A DNA stretch of 64,000 nt from an uncultured Parabacteroides sp. (GTDB taxonomy: Bacteria > Bacteroidota > Bacteroidia > Bacteroidales > Tannerellaceae): NCBI GenBank assembly GCA_949296075.1, contig CASFNG010000011.1:1-64000 (forward strand), read 5' to 3'. Shown here in pieces: positions 10,101 to 17,927 of the stretch. The stretch's first letter is position 1. Each line of letters begins with the position of its first letter. The translations under genes were made by a program, and so were the position numbers. The notes beneath the pieces were generated by a model. That model searched no databases, was not told where the DNA came from, and saw only the letters and a program-made list of their open reading frames with translations.

Positions 10101-10322
10101 TGCGTACGCGAGATCAGTATCTCTTACGACATCCCGACACAGAAGCTGTCGAAATTGGGTATCCAGAACCTCGCTGTCACGCTGGCCGGTAACAACCTCC
10201 ACTACTTCACGGCGGTGAAGGGTGTATCTCCCGAGATCGGAGCCTCCACGACTTACGATAAGGATTACTACAACTATCCGCCAATCCGTAAGTTCTCCCT
10301 GGGTGTTAAAGTAACGTTTTAA
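7161..10322 (+). CDS. SusC-family TonB-dependent outer-membrane transporter (sialoglycan uptake)
   Basis: This 1053-residue protein has a signal peptide (about 1-22), a carboxypeptidase-D-like regulatory domain (about 27-100), a SusC motif LDEVVVVGYGTQSK, a plug domain (about 115-230) and a 22-strand-type barrel ending in FSLGVKVTF with the terminal aromatic residue expected of outer-membrane barrels. It has no STN domain, unlike the SusC at 23633, so no sigma relay is expected. The susD gene follows after 31 bp. In relatives (the NanO-NanU pair of Tannerella and Bacteroides) such a pair imports sialic acid or sialosides. Here the substrate is inferred from the lyase, transporter and sialidases in the same operon. 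Confidence 0.93.
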   Translation: MNKLIYLCLLFTILLTPTTLLAQQMNISGTVVDNTGLSMPGVSVAVKGQTIGTITDLDGKYTIDVDKGTTLVFSFIGFKTQEVTIGNESIINLIMEPSTVGLDEVVVVGYGTQSKRTITSAITSVDGDVLKNVPVSTIGEGLKGKISGARLYSNNNTPGADVTIRIRGGSSINKSNDPLILVDGIERTFSGINPNDIESIEVLKDAASTAIYGSRASNGVVLITTKKGSMNAKPRITFEAGVALQQPETLYDFMSAEDYINTVRPAVAQGPHPEYNYMDGYSASSGNSATSIYSTRYLQEGESVPAGYKSMPDPLDPTKTLIFQDNNFQDEIYKNALWQNYYVGVDGGNETVRYSASAGYTDDGGVALATDYSRLSLRNNLDINITDKLQFAMGFDYSVTNSSEYENQMNIISRGLATPATQKKYNADGTPTPGYNATSPNPLWYEYYNDQSKEEKQLSAFGKLTYRIIDGLKVDLQMSTYDRHYRDDAFEKANEFNSLRETTAEYYELKRNKLEAYATYNKTIKDHSFSVMAGYSYQKEKIGKMEATVTGASTDKVPTLTAGPNKSDATSSYTTDVTIGYFGRLSYDFQKKYLFTATFRQDGSSRFASGNQWGFFPGASVGWVMSEEPFMDNAKFIDNLKWRVSYGQTGNNDIGLYDAYGRYTTDARYNGVAGIKPSVMPNTSLTWETSTQLDAGFDLSVLNNRLSVSADYFDKRTKNLLFDKELPNTSGFSEVQSNVGKVKFYGFDIEINSTNIETKDFLWTSKLTWSFVKNKVLELPDNGRDRNRIGGITLADGTAFGGTAEGEPLYRYYGYVVDYIIETQEQADNAMYDSQSNGYRASDGQSIAGRKDIGDYEWKNREGSLTRDGKDYIDSQDQFLLGYTVPHSTGGLTNTFTYKNFTFNIFLDWALGHSINQNSEMRYFMNTFANNYTLINDVKKCWTKPGDDTKYARFTANDPDDGNKNFSRTSNIFNYKGDYLCVREISISYDIPTQKLSKLGIQNLAVTLAGNNLHYFTAVKGVSPEIGASTTYDKDYYNYPPIRKFSLGVKVTF

Positions 10323-10353
10323 TTAAACGAGTTAATCTATACAAGCAATACCT

Positions 10354-11808
10354 ATGAAAGCGAAAACAATATTATCGATCATGTTGGCGGGCACGTTATT
10401 CTGCTCTTGCCACGGAGACCTCGATGTGGTACAAAATAGTGAGATCTCCACGAACTCCATGTGGCAGGAGGAGGGCGACGCTACCTCCGCCATGTATGGG
10501 ATGTATAACCAGTTCCGCTCTACCTTCAGCAACGGGCTCGTCTATTGGGGTGAGTATCGCACGGGCTTATGGACCGACGGTCTGGCCGGACAGTCGGCAC
10601 GGACGCAAGTCTATCAGAACCAGATCCCGAATGACCACGGATACGCGAACTGGAAAGATCTTTACACCACCATCAACAACGCGAACCTGATCCTGAAATA
10701 CACGCCGGGGATCACCTTCTCTAACGAGGACTCGAAGAACTACGTGCTGGCTAACGCCTATTACGTACGGGCCTTCTGTTATTACTGGATCGCCCGCGTA
10801 TGGGGCGACGCGCCGATCCTGTTGGACGGGTTCGAGTCTGACCAGCAAGAGGGGCTTTACCCGACCCGCCAACCGGTGGCTCAGGTGTTCCAGCAGGTAG
10901 AGAGCGACATCAACAACGCGCTCTCGCTCATGCCGGCCGGAAGGACGGACAAATATACCGCCTCCACCGCGGCGGTCAATATGCTGAAGGCCGACTACAA
11001 CCTCTGGATGTATAAGGTACAAGGCGCCGGCGACACCGCGTTGAGCAATGCGAACGAGGCGGTACAGGCCGTGCTCTCCGACTCGAACTATGGCTTGGAG
11101 GACGACTTCAGCAACATCTTCTATAGCGAGGCCGGGAAAGAGATCATCTTCGCCTGGAGCTACTTGCAGGATGAGTACGAGGGTGGGTATCCCTCCGATT
11201 ACTTGGTTCCCGTGCAGTATATCACGGCCGACCTGATCGAGAATCCGATCAAGGTGGGTAGCCACCAGCAATGGTGCTTCTATACCGACGACTACAAGGC
11301 GTTCCTTTCCGAGAACGAGAACGACCAACGTACCATCATGAGCTTCCAGACCTGCTTCGACGAGGGCAAGAACGAGACCTTCCAGTGGATCAACAAGTTC
11401 TCGGGTACGTGGGTGAACTCGACCCGTGTGTTCGACTCTGACGTGATCGCTTATCGCTATGCCGACGCCGTATTGTTCGACGCGGAGATCAAGATGGCGC
11501 AGAACAACACCGCCGGGGCCGTGGCCGCCCTCAACCGCATCGCGAGCCGCGCGTACGGAGTGGACAATTTCTACCCCACCTCGCTGACGGGCGACGCGCT
11601 GAACGAGGCGATCGTGGATGAGCGTATGAAGGAGTTCGCCGCCGAGGGTAAACTCTGGTGGGACTTCATCCGCTTGGGTGTCGTATTCGAGAAATCGCCC
11701 TACTTAGTAGGTCGGGAGAATGAGTTGAACGTCTTGTTATGGCCTGTATCCCAGACCTCGATCAACCAGAATCCGAATATCACGCAGACTCCGGGTTATG
11801 ATCAATAA
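10354..11808 (+). CDS. SusD-family surface glycan-binding lipoprotein
   Basis: This 484-residue lipoprotein starts MKAKTILSIMLAGTLFCSC; the lipobox cysteine is followed by HGDLD. The body shows the SusD/RagB pattern: TPR-like helices with NAYYVRAFCYYWIARVWGDAPI, and the C-terminal DERMKEFAAEGKLWWDFIRLG segment that is very conserved in the family. It should cap the preceding SusC barrel and bind the sugar at the cell surface. Its stop codon is 19 bp before the preferred start of the next gene. Confidence 0.93.
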   Translation: MKAKTILSIMLAGTLFCSCHGDLDVVQNSEISTNSMWQEEGDATSAMYGMYNQFRSTFSNGLVYWGEYRTGLWTDGLAGQSARTQVYQNQIPNDHGYANWKDLYTTINNANLILKYTPGITFSNEDSKNYVLANAYYVRAFCYYWIARVWGDAPILLDGFESDQQEGLYPTRQPVAQVFQQVESDINNALSLMPAGRTDKYTASTAAVNMLKADYNLWMYKVQGAGDTALSNANEAVQAVLSDSNYGLEDDFSNIFYSEAGKEIIFAWSYLQDEYEGGYPSDYLVPVQYITADLIENPIKVGSHQQWCFYTDDYKAFLSENENDQRTIMSFQTCFDEGKNETFQWINKFSGTWVNSTRVFDSDVIAYRYADAVLFDAEIKMAQNNTAGAVAALNRIASRAYGVDNFYPTSLTGDALNEAIVDERMKEFAAEGKLWWDFIRLGVVFEKSPYLVGRENELNVLLWPVSQTSINQNPNITQTPGYDQ

Positions 11809-11827
11809 CAGGCAAGTAGATCATGAA

Positions 11828-12772
11828 ATGAAGCCTTTGACTCACGCCTCCCTCGCCGGTAACTGGGCGACCTTGCTCTTGGCTACCGACCGGGAGGGGG
11901 CGATTGATTACACCCGCTTGGGGGAGGAGATCGATGTATTGATCTCCTCATCCCCAAGCGGGATCTATTCTAACGGGACCGCTGGCGAGTTCTATGCGCA
12001 AAGCGAGGAGGAATTCCGGAAGATAAGTGAATTACTGGCGGAGAAATGTACCTCCGCCGGTGTTCCTTTCCAGATCGGTGTCAGCCACATGAGCCCCCAG
12101 TTGTCGCTCCAGCGGCTACGGGCGGTCAAGGACTTGAGACCCGGTGCCGTACAGGTGATCCTGCCAGACTGGTTTCCGGTGAGCATGGAAGAGGCCGTCG
12201 CCTTCTTGCGACGGATGGAGGACGAGGCCGAAGGAATCCCCTTGGTGCTGTATAACCCACCCCACGCGAAAAAGATATTGGAGCCGGAGGAATGGATGGC
12301 CCTCAAGGAGGCGGTTCCTTCCCTCATCGGCGTAAAGGTGTTCGATCGCGACCGCGATGCCGCCTGGTATGAGCGGGTGCGGACGCAGGTAAAGGGACTG
12401 TCCGTATTCATCCCCGGGCACAACTTGGCCACCGGGCTACTCGCCGGGGCGCACGGGGCTTACTCGAACGTGGCCTGCCTGAATCCCTTCGCCGCCCAAC
12501 GCTGGTACGAGCAGATCCTAACCGATCCGAAAGCGGCCTTGGAGGTAGAGGAGCGGATTCACCAATTCATGGACCGATGTATCAATCCTTTCATCACCCG
12601 CGACCATTATCCCAACCATGCCTGCGACCGCTTCATGGCGTTGCTCGGGGGATGGGCGGAGGTGGGAAGCCGCCTGCGCTGGCCTTACCGGTCGATCCCG
12701 GAGGAGCTGGTGCCCAAGATACGCGAGGAGGGGCGCGGGATAATTCCTGAGTTTTTCGACTCACCCATCTAA
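11828..12772 (+). CDS. Second DHDPS/NAL-family aldolase, substrate unknown
   Basis: This 314-residue class I aldolase-family protein has NGTAGEF in place of the GTTGE loop, a catalytic-type tyrosine in VLYNPPHAKK (Tyr142) and a Schiff-base lysine in GVKVFD (Lys170). The segment after the tyrosine lacks the SRTG/ALSG-type sequence of DHDPS and sialate lyases, so its substrate probably differs from that of the NanA-like protein five kilobases upstream. It may act on a modified nonulosonic acid or another 2-keto-3-deoxy acid. An upstream ATG at 11798 would overlap susD by 11 bp; 11828 is preferred because MKPLTHASLAGNW gives a compact family-like N-terminus. There is no signal peptide, so it is cytoplasmic. 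Confidence 0.75.
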   Translation: MKPLTHASLAGNWATLLLATDREGAIDYTRLGEEIDVLISSSPSGIYSNGTAGEFYAQSEEEFRKISELLAEKCTSAGVPFQIGVSHMSPQLSLQRLRAVKDLRPGAVQVILPDWFPVSMEEAVAFLRRMEDEAEGIPLVLYNPPHAKKILEPEEWMALKEAVPSLIGVKVFDRDRDAAWYERVRTQVKGLSVFIPGHNLATGLLAGAHGAYSNVACLNPFAAQRWYEQILTDPKAALEVEERIHQFMDRCINPFITRDHYPNHACDRFMALLGGWAEVGSRLRWPYRSIPEELVPKIREEGRGIIPEFFDSPI

Positions 12773-12803
12773 TCATCCACGATTTTCACTAAACACATTC
12801 ATC

Positions 12804-13931
12804 ATGAAACGACTGTTATCACTGCTACTTATCCTATTCGCCGGCGCCAGCCTTCACGCGCAAGCGCCGCGAGGAACCATCGACGTATTCAAGAAAGGGG
12901 AGAGCGGCTATAATTGCTTCCGTATCCCCGCCATCATACGCTGTGCCCCCAACACCCTGTTGGCTTTCGCTGAGGCGAGGAAAAACAGTTGCTCCGACAC
13001 GGGCGACATCGACCTTGTCGTGAAACGCTCCGACGACGGGGGGAAGACCTGGGGACCGATCACCATGATTTGGGAAGATGGTGACAATGTTTGCGGAAAT
13101 CCTTCCCCAATCTTTGACGAAAAGACGGGGGAGGTAGTTCTCGTATGTTGCTGGAATCTCGGGGAAGACCACGAGAAGCAAATCATCGATGGCACCAGCA
13201 AGGACACACGCCGGGTGTATGTGCTCCACTCGGCAGACCAAGGCAAGAGCTGGTCGGGACCGACCGACATCACCGCCTCGGTGAAAAAGACAGACTGGAC
13301 CTGGTACGCTACCGGCCCCTGCCACGGGATCCAGTTGAAAAACGCGAAGCATGAGGGACGGCTCGTCGTCTCCTCCAACCACATGCAGGCCGGGACAAAG
13401 GCATTTCGCTCCCAGCTGATCTACTCCGACGACCACGGGAAAACATGGAAATTGGGCGGCGTGGTGAGCAAGCCGGGCGGCAACGAGAGCAGCGTGGTGG
13501 AGCTGTCTGACGGGAGCCTGATGCTGAATATGCGCAATTATAACCGGGAGGAGAGCAAAAGCCGCTCGTTCGCCATCAGCGATGATGGTGGCCAGAGCCT
13601 GTCGGATATGCGCTATCTGCCCGAGCTGATCGAGCCGATCTGCCAAGGGAGCACCGTCAACATCATGGAGGGGGGCAAGCCCAGCCAGCGGATCCTGTTC
13701 TCCAATCCGGCATCCACGGACAAGCGGGAGAAGATGACCATCCGCCTCAGCGAGGATAACGGGCGGACCTGGCCGTACGCTTACTTGGTCTATGAGGGGC
13801 CGAGCGCCTACTCCGATCTCGTCGACTTAGGCAACGGGAGCGTCGGATTGCTCTATGAGTATGGAGAGGAGAACGCCTACGAGCGCATCGGCTTCGTGAC
13901 TGTCCCGGTTGAACAACTAAAAAAGAAATGA
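12804..13931 (+). CDS. Exo-alpha-sialidase (GH33), secreted
   Basis: This 375-residue sialidase has a signal peptide cleaved near ASLHAQ. It carries the FRIP motif (39-42, first arginine of the triad) and Asp-box repeats SDDGGKTWG, SADQGKSWS, SDDHGKTWK and SEDNGRTWP, plus a degenerate one, SDDGGQSLS. Candidate catalytic residues are the aspartate in CSDTGDID, the glutamate in GGNESSVVEL and the tyrosine in PSAYSDLV. It hydrolyses terminal sialic acids. With a plain signal peptide it is likely periplasmic or exported, unlike the lipoprotein sialidase at the end of the operon. Its stop is one base before the next start, so the two genes are translationally linked. Confidence 0.92.
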   Translation: MKRLLSLLLILFAGASLHAQAPRGTIDVFKKGESGYNCFRIPAIIRCAPNTLLAFAEARKNSCSDTGDIDLVVKRSDDGGKTWGPITMIWEDGDNVCGNPSPIFDEKTGEVVLVCCWNLGEDHEKQIIDGTSKDTRRVYVLHSADQGKSWSGPTDITASVKKTDWTWYATGPCHGIQLKNAKHEGRLVVSSNHMQAGTKAFRSQLIYSDDHGKTWKLGGVVSKPGGNESSVVELSDGSLMLNMRNYNREESKSRSFAISDDGGQSLSDMRYLPELIEPICQGSTVNIMEGGKPSQRILFSNPASTDKREKMTIRLSEDNGRTWPYAYLVYEGPSAYSDLVDLGNGSVGLLYEYGEENAYERIGFVTVPVEQLKKK

Positions 13932-13932
13932 T

Positions 13933-14742
13933 ATGAGAGCGATCATCCTGGCCCTTTTCTGGGTAGTGGCCACCGCGCTTCAGGCGCAAGAGGTGGAACG
14001 GATCACGTTGGCGAAAGACGCGACGGACGAGGCGATCCTGCATATATATAAACCGGCGGGGAAAGCGGAGCGGACGCCTGCCGTGCTGATCTGCCCCGGC
14101 GGGGGATACCGGGGGCTCGCCCTCGACCGCGAGGGGCACGACATGGCGAAATGGTATGCCTCCAACGGGATCTTGGCGGCGGTGCTGGAATATCGTATGC
14201 CGCAAGGACGGAACGAGGTCCCCCTGAGCGACGCGGAGAAGGCGATCGCCCTTATGCGCGCCAACGGGGAGCGATGGAAGATCGACACGGGGAAAGTGGG
14301 CGTCGTAGGTTCCTCGGCGGGAGGACATCTCGCCGCCTCGCTGAGCACGTTGGCGGCAGACGAGAACCGTCCGGATTTCGCGATTCTCTATTATCCCGTG
14401 ATCAGTCTGGAGGATGACTTGGCGCATCAGGGCTCCAAGCATAACCTTTTGGGCGAGAAAGCGGGCGACGCGGAGATGGTACGTCACTACTCCCTGCAAT
14501 ATCAGGTGGACGACAAGACGCCTCGTACTTTGCTTTTGCTCAGCGACGACGATAAGGTGGTGCCGCCCATGAACTCGATACGGTATTACTCGGCCTTGAA
14601 AGAGCACGGGATCCCGGCCTCTCTCTATCTCTTCCCCAAAGGGGGACACGGATGGGGCATCAAATATGATTTCGCGTACTATCAGGAGGTGAAGGACTTG
14701 ATCCTGAAATGGCTCGCGCAAGCGGAGATCTGGACGAGATAA
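13933..14742 (+). CDS. Secreted alpha/beta-hydrolase, possible sialate O-acetylesterase
   Basis: This 269-residue protein has a signal peptide (to about ALQAQ) and an alpha/beta-hydrolase fold of the acetylxylan-esterase/BD-FAE-like type. The oxyanion-side motif is CPGGGYRGLA, the nucleophile elbow GSSAGGH, the acid probably in LSDDDKVVP and the histidine in KGGHGWG. It lies one base after a sialidase gene and 11 bp before a sulfatase gene. Removing O-acetyl groups from sialic acid, which otherwise block sialidases and lyases, is the likeliest job. It is not of the SGNH (NanS) fold, so the role is inferred from position. It could also deacetylate other host glycans. Confidence 0.75.
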   Translation: MRAIILALFWVVATALQAQEVERITLAKDATDEAILHIYKPAGKAERTPAVLICPGGGYRGLALDREGHDMAKWYASNGILAAVLEYRMPQGRNEVPLSDAEKAIALMRANGERWKIDTGKVGVVGSSAGGHLAASLSTLAADENRPDFAILYYPVISLEDDLAHQGSKHNLLGEKAGDAEMVRHYSLQYQVDDKTPRTLLLLSDDDKVVPPMNSIRYYSALKEHGIPASLYLFPKGGHGWGIKYDFAYYQEVKDLILKWLAQAEIWTR

Positions 14743-14753
14743 AGGAGATTAGC

Positions 14754-16184
14754 ATGAGAACGCTTTTCCTGCCTCTGCTCGCGTTGTCGTTACCCTACTG
14801 GGCGAATGCCCAACAGGAGAAGAAGAATGTGCTTTTCATTTTCATAGACGACCTCAGGCCCGCATTGGGATGTTATGGCGACTCACTCGCTATAACGCCC
14901 CACTTGGATGCCTTCGCCGATAAGTCTTTCCTGTTTGAGCGGGCCTACTGCCAACAGGCGGTCAGCGGACCTTCGCGGGCTTCCCTGCTGACAGGCTTAC
15001 GCCCGGACGAGATCGGGGTGACCGACTTAGAGACGCATTTCCGTTCGAGCCACCCGGATTTGGTGACGCTCCCGCAGCTTTTCAAGAACAACGGCTATGC
15101 ATCGATCGGGATAGGGAAGGTATTTCACGGGAGCCGGAGGACACAGGACACGATCTCGTGGTCGGCCCCGCCTTTGTACAACTTGTCTATCAAGAAAGAG
15201 GAATATACCTTACCGGAAAACAGGCACGGGAAGAAAGCGGCTTCCATCGAGATCGCCGACCGCCCGGACACGGATTTCCGGGATGGACAGGTCACCGAGG
15301 AGGCTTTACGTCGGCTGGATAGCTTAGCTTCCCGCCAACAGCCCTTCTTCTTGGCGGTAGGCTATATCAAGCCCCACCTGCCTTTCAGTATGCCTCAACG
15401 GTTCTGGAACCTATACAAGGGGCGTGATCTCTCCATCCCCGACCCACAAACGGAAGAGCGCCCGCGGGGAGCCGTGTCTCTCGCCTTTCATGATTGGCAG
15501 GAGTTGAGAGGCTATACCGACATCCCTGCCGAAGGGGGGCTTTCTCCTACTCAAAAAGAAGAGCTACGCAAGGCCTATTATGCCTGTGTCAGCTTCATCG
15601 ACGAGCAGGTTGGCGTACTCCTCGCCCGCCTAAAGGCGCTGGGCATCGACCGGAACACGGTGATCGTGGTGGCAGGCGACAACGGTTTTCATCTCAATGA
15701 GCAGGATCTTTGGGGAAAATCCACTAATTTTGAGTTGGATTGCGCGGTGCCCTTATTGATTTACAGCCCGGAACACCGGCAGCGCCCCCGGCGGATCCCG
15801 CAGATCGTGGAGCTGCTCGATCTCTATCCCACGCTCACCGATTTATGCGGACTGACACCGGCACATAAGTTATCCGGCCGTTCTTTGCGTCCGTTGCTCG
15901 AAGGCGGAGAGGCGTGGGACAACCGGGCTTTCAGCCAGTTCCCGCGGCCCTATGCGGCGATCTCTAATGCCAAGAGACAAACCCACATGGGCTATACCGT
16001 CCGTACCCCTGAATGGCGTTACACAGCCTGGTACGATCTGACGACCCAGCGCCTGCGATCCGCGGAGCTCTACCGGATGACCGACACGGGGATCGAGCGC
16101 GAGAACCTCAGTAGCTCACCGGCATACGAGCGCATTGAGCGTGAATTACGATCCATGATCGAAGATTACAGAAAACAACATTAA
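14754..16184 (+). CDS. Sulfatase, serine-type, iduronate-2-sulfatase-like
   Basis: This 476-residue secreted sulfatase has a signal peptide ending near YWANA. Metal-binding aspartates lie in IFIDDLRP (32, 33), and the maturation signature is SGPSRASLLTG, with Ser71 as the residue converted to formylglycine. Late active-site parts VAGDNGFHLNEQDLWGKS are also present. The sequence pattern is closest to iduronate-2-sulfatase-like S1 enzymes. A maturase (anSME) must act on it from elsewhere. In this operon it probably removes sulfate from sialylated, sulfated mucin or N-glycan ends. The longer in-frame start at 14709 would overlap the previous gene and lacks a signal peptide directly after it, so 14754 is preferred. 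Confidence 0.87.
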   Translation: MRTLFLPLLALSLPYWANAQQEKKNVLFIFIDDLRPALGCYGDSLAITPHLDAFADKSFLFERAYCQQAVSGPSRASLLTGLRPDEIGVTDLETHFRSSHPDLVTLPQLFKNNGYASIGIGKVFHGSRRTQDTISWSAPPLYNLSIKKEEYTLPENRHGKKAASIEIADRPDTDFRDGQVTEEALRRLDSLASRQQPFFLAVGYIKPHLPFSMPQRFWNLYKGRDLSIPDPQTEERPRGAVSLAFHDWQELRGYTDIPAEGGLSPTQKEELRKAYYACVSFIDEQVGVLLARLKALGIDRNTVIVVAGDNGFHLNEQDLWGKSTNFELDCAVPLLIYSPEHRQRPRRIPQIVELLDLYPTLTDLCGLTPAHKLSGRSLRPLLEGGEAWDNRAFSQFPRPYAAISNAKRQTHMGYTVRTPEWRYTAWYDLTTQRLRSAELYRMTDTGIERENLSSSPAYERIERELRSMIEDYRKQH

Positions 16185-16195
16185 ACATTTTTCCC

Positions 16196-17854
16196 ATGAG
16201 AAACACTTTATTTTTCATTATCTTTGCTTGTTGGCTGTCCGCATGCGGCAATCATAGCCAGCTGCCGACGGCGCAAGTGGAGTATCCGGTACTGCCGGTA
16301 TTGACAAAAAAAGCGACAAACCCGGTCACGAAGATCGAACTGATCCGAGGAGAAGCAGGCGAGGAGTATGCCTTACGTGAGGTCGTGCTCAACCTGAATG
16401 GCACGACTGACCTTTCCGACATCGAGGAGGTAGGGCTATATCCTTCCGACGAAAAGGGATTTCTTGACCCTGCACAGCCTTTAGCTACCGAGCGAACTAT
16501 CGCTCCCGAGGTACGAATCAGTCTTGACCAGCCGGTTCAAGCCGATACCCTCACGCTTTGGGTATCTCTTCGTCTCAAGGAGAAAGTGGATCTGACCCAC
16601 CGTTATCAGGCGGCTTGCGCCGGTATCCAGACCAACAAGGGATGGCTTCAGCTGCCCGAGGGCGAGCCTGTCGGCCTACGTGCCGGGGTAGCCGTAAGGC
16701 AACAGGGACAAGACGGGGTACATACCTCCCGGATCCCAGGACTCACCACCTCCAAGAAAGGAACCCTGTTGGCCATTTTCGACGCTCGCAGGGAGAGCTC
16801 GCGCGACTTACAGGGTGACATAGACATTTGCCTGCACCGGAGTTTCGACGGCGGGCAGACCTGGCAACCGATCCAGACCGTACTCGACCAAGGTGAATGG
16901 GGAGGTATGCCGGAGAAATACAACGGGGTAAGCGACGCTAATATCCTCGTAGACGAACGAACCGGGGACATTTACGTGGCTGGCTTGTGGATGTATGGCG
17001 TATTGGACGGCGAAACGGGCAAGTGGGTACCCGGGCTTACGCAAGACAGTACCCGCTGGATCCACCAATGGCGGGCGAAAGGCTCGCAACCGGGCTTCGG
17101 GGTGAAAGAGACTTCCCAGTTCCTGATCGCCAAGAGCACCGACGACGGGGCAACATGGAGCGAGCCTATCAATATCACCCGGCAGACCAAACGGCAGGCA
17201 TGGTGGTTGTTCGCCCCGGCTCCCGGGCATGGGATCACCTTGCGCGACGGTACTTTGGTATTTCCGACCCAAGGACGTGACGAAAAGGGGGGCGCTTTCT
17301 CTAATATCACCTGGAGCAAGGATGGAGGCAAGAGCTGGACAACCAGCGAGCCTGCCTATACCGACGTGACCGAGTGCATGGCGGTGGAGCTAACCGACGG
17401 AAGTGTCATGCTGAACATGCGCGACAACCGTAATCGGGGGAACAAGGAGGTGAACGGCCGACGCATCTGCGTGACAAAAGATCTCGGGAAAACCTGGACC
17501 GAGCACCCAACCTCACGGAAAGCCTTGATCGAGCCTACCTGCATGGGCAGCATACACAGGCATACTTATCGCATAGACGGACAGGAAAGGTCGGTCCTGC
17601 TTTTCGTCAACCCGGAGGCATACGCCACGCGCGACCACATCACGCTGAAGGTTAGCTACGACGATGGCGACTCATGGCCCGAGGAACGGAAGATCCTGTT
17701 GGACGAATATAGCGGACGGGGGTACTCCTGCATCACATCGGTGGACGAGCAGACAATAGGAATCCTTTACGAGAGCAGCCAGGCCGACATGGTGTTCCAG
17801 CAGGTCAAGCTCAACGAATTGCTTCCTCTCGTGCTCGACGAGACAGAACAATAG
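16196..17854 (+). CDS. nanH: Exo-alpha-sialidase (GH33), lipoprotein, NanH-like
   Basis: This 552-residue lipoprotein has the lipobox LSAC with Cys17. An N-terminal beta-sandwich domain (about 30-170) precedes the six-bladed sialidase propeller. The RIP motif occurs in SRIPGLTT, and Asp boxes are SFDGGQTWQ, STDDGATWS, SKDGGKSWT, TKDLGKTWT and SYDDGDSWP. The domain order and length fit the NanH/BTSA sialidases of Bacteroides. The lipid anchor suggests a surface or outer-membrane enzyme acting first on host glycans, while the other sialidase may finish inside the periplasm. It is the last gene of the operon and is followed by a strong terminator. Confidence 0.9.
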   Translation: MRNTLFFIIFACWLSACGNHSQLPTAQVEYPVLPVLTKKATNPVTKIELIRGEAGEEYALREVVLNLNGTTDLSDIEEVGLYPSDEKGFLDPAQPLATERTIAPEVRISLDQPVQADTLTLWVSLRLKEKVDLTHRYQAACAGIQTNKGWLQLPEGEPVGLRAGVAVRQQGQDGVHTSRIPGLTTSKKGTLLAIFDARRESSRDLQGDIDICLHRSFDGGQTWQPIQTVLDQGEWGGMPEKYNGVSDANILVDERTGDIYVAGLWMYGVLDGETGKWVPGLTQDSTRWIHQWRAKGSQPGFGVKETSQFLIAKSTDDGATWSEPINITRQTKRQAWWLFAPAPGHGITLRDGTLVFPTQGRDEKGGAFSNITWSKDGGKSWTTSEPAYTDVTECMAVELTDGSVMLNMRDNRNRGNKEVNGRRICVTKDLGKTWTEHPTSRKALIEPTCMGSIHRHTYRIDGQERSVLLFVNPEAYATRDHITLKVSYDDGDSWPEERKILLDEYSGRGYSCITSVDEQTIGILYESSQADMVFQQVKLNELLPLVLDETEQ

Positions 17855-17880
17855 GCGCCTCATGCCCTTTACCCATCAGC

Positions 17881-17912
17881 AAAAAAGCCGGGATATTGAA
17901 TCCCGGCTTTTT
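17881..17912. terminator. Bidirectional terminator at end of sialoglycan operon
   Basis: GCCGGGAT (17887-17894), loop ATTGA, ATCCCGGC (17900-17907), flanked by an A run on the left and a T run on the right. It lies between convergent genes and can stop both the sialidase operon and the minus-strand gene at 17928. Confidence 0.9.
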
Positions 17913-17927
17913 CCCTTTATCTACCTT

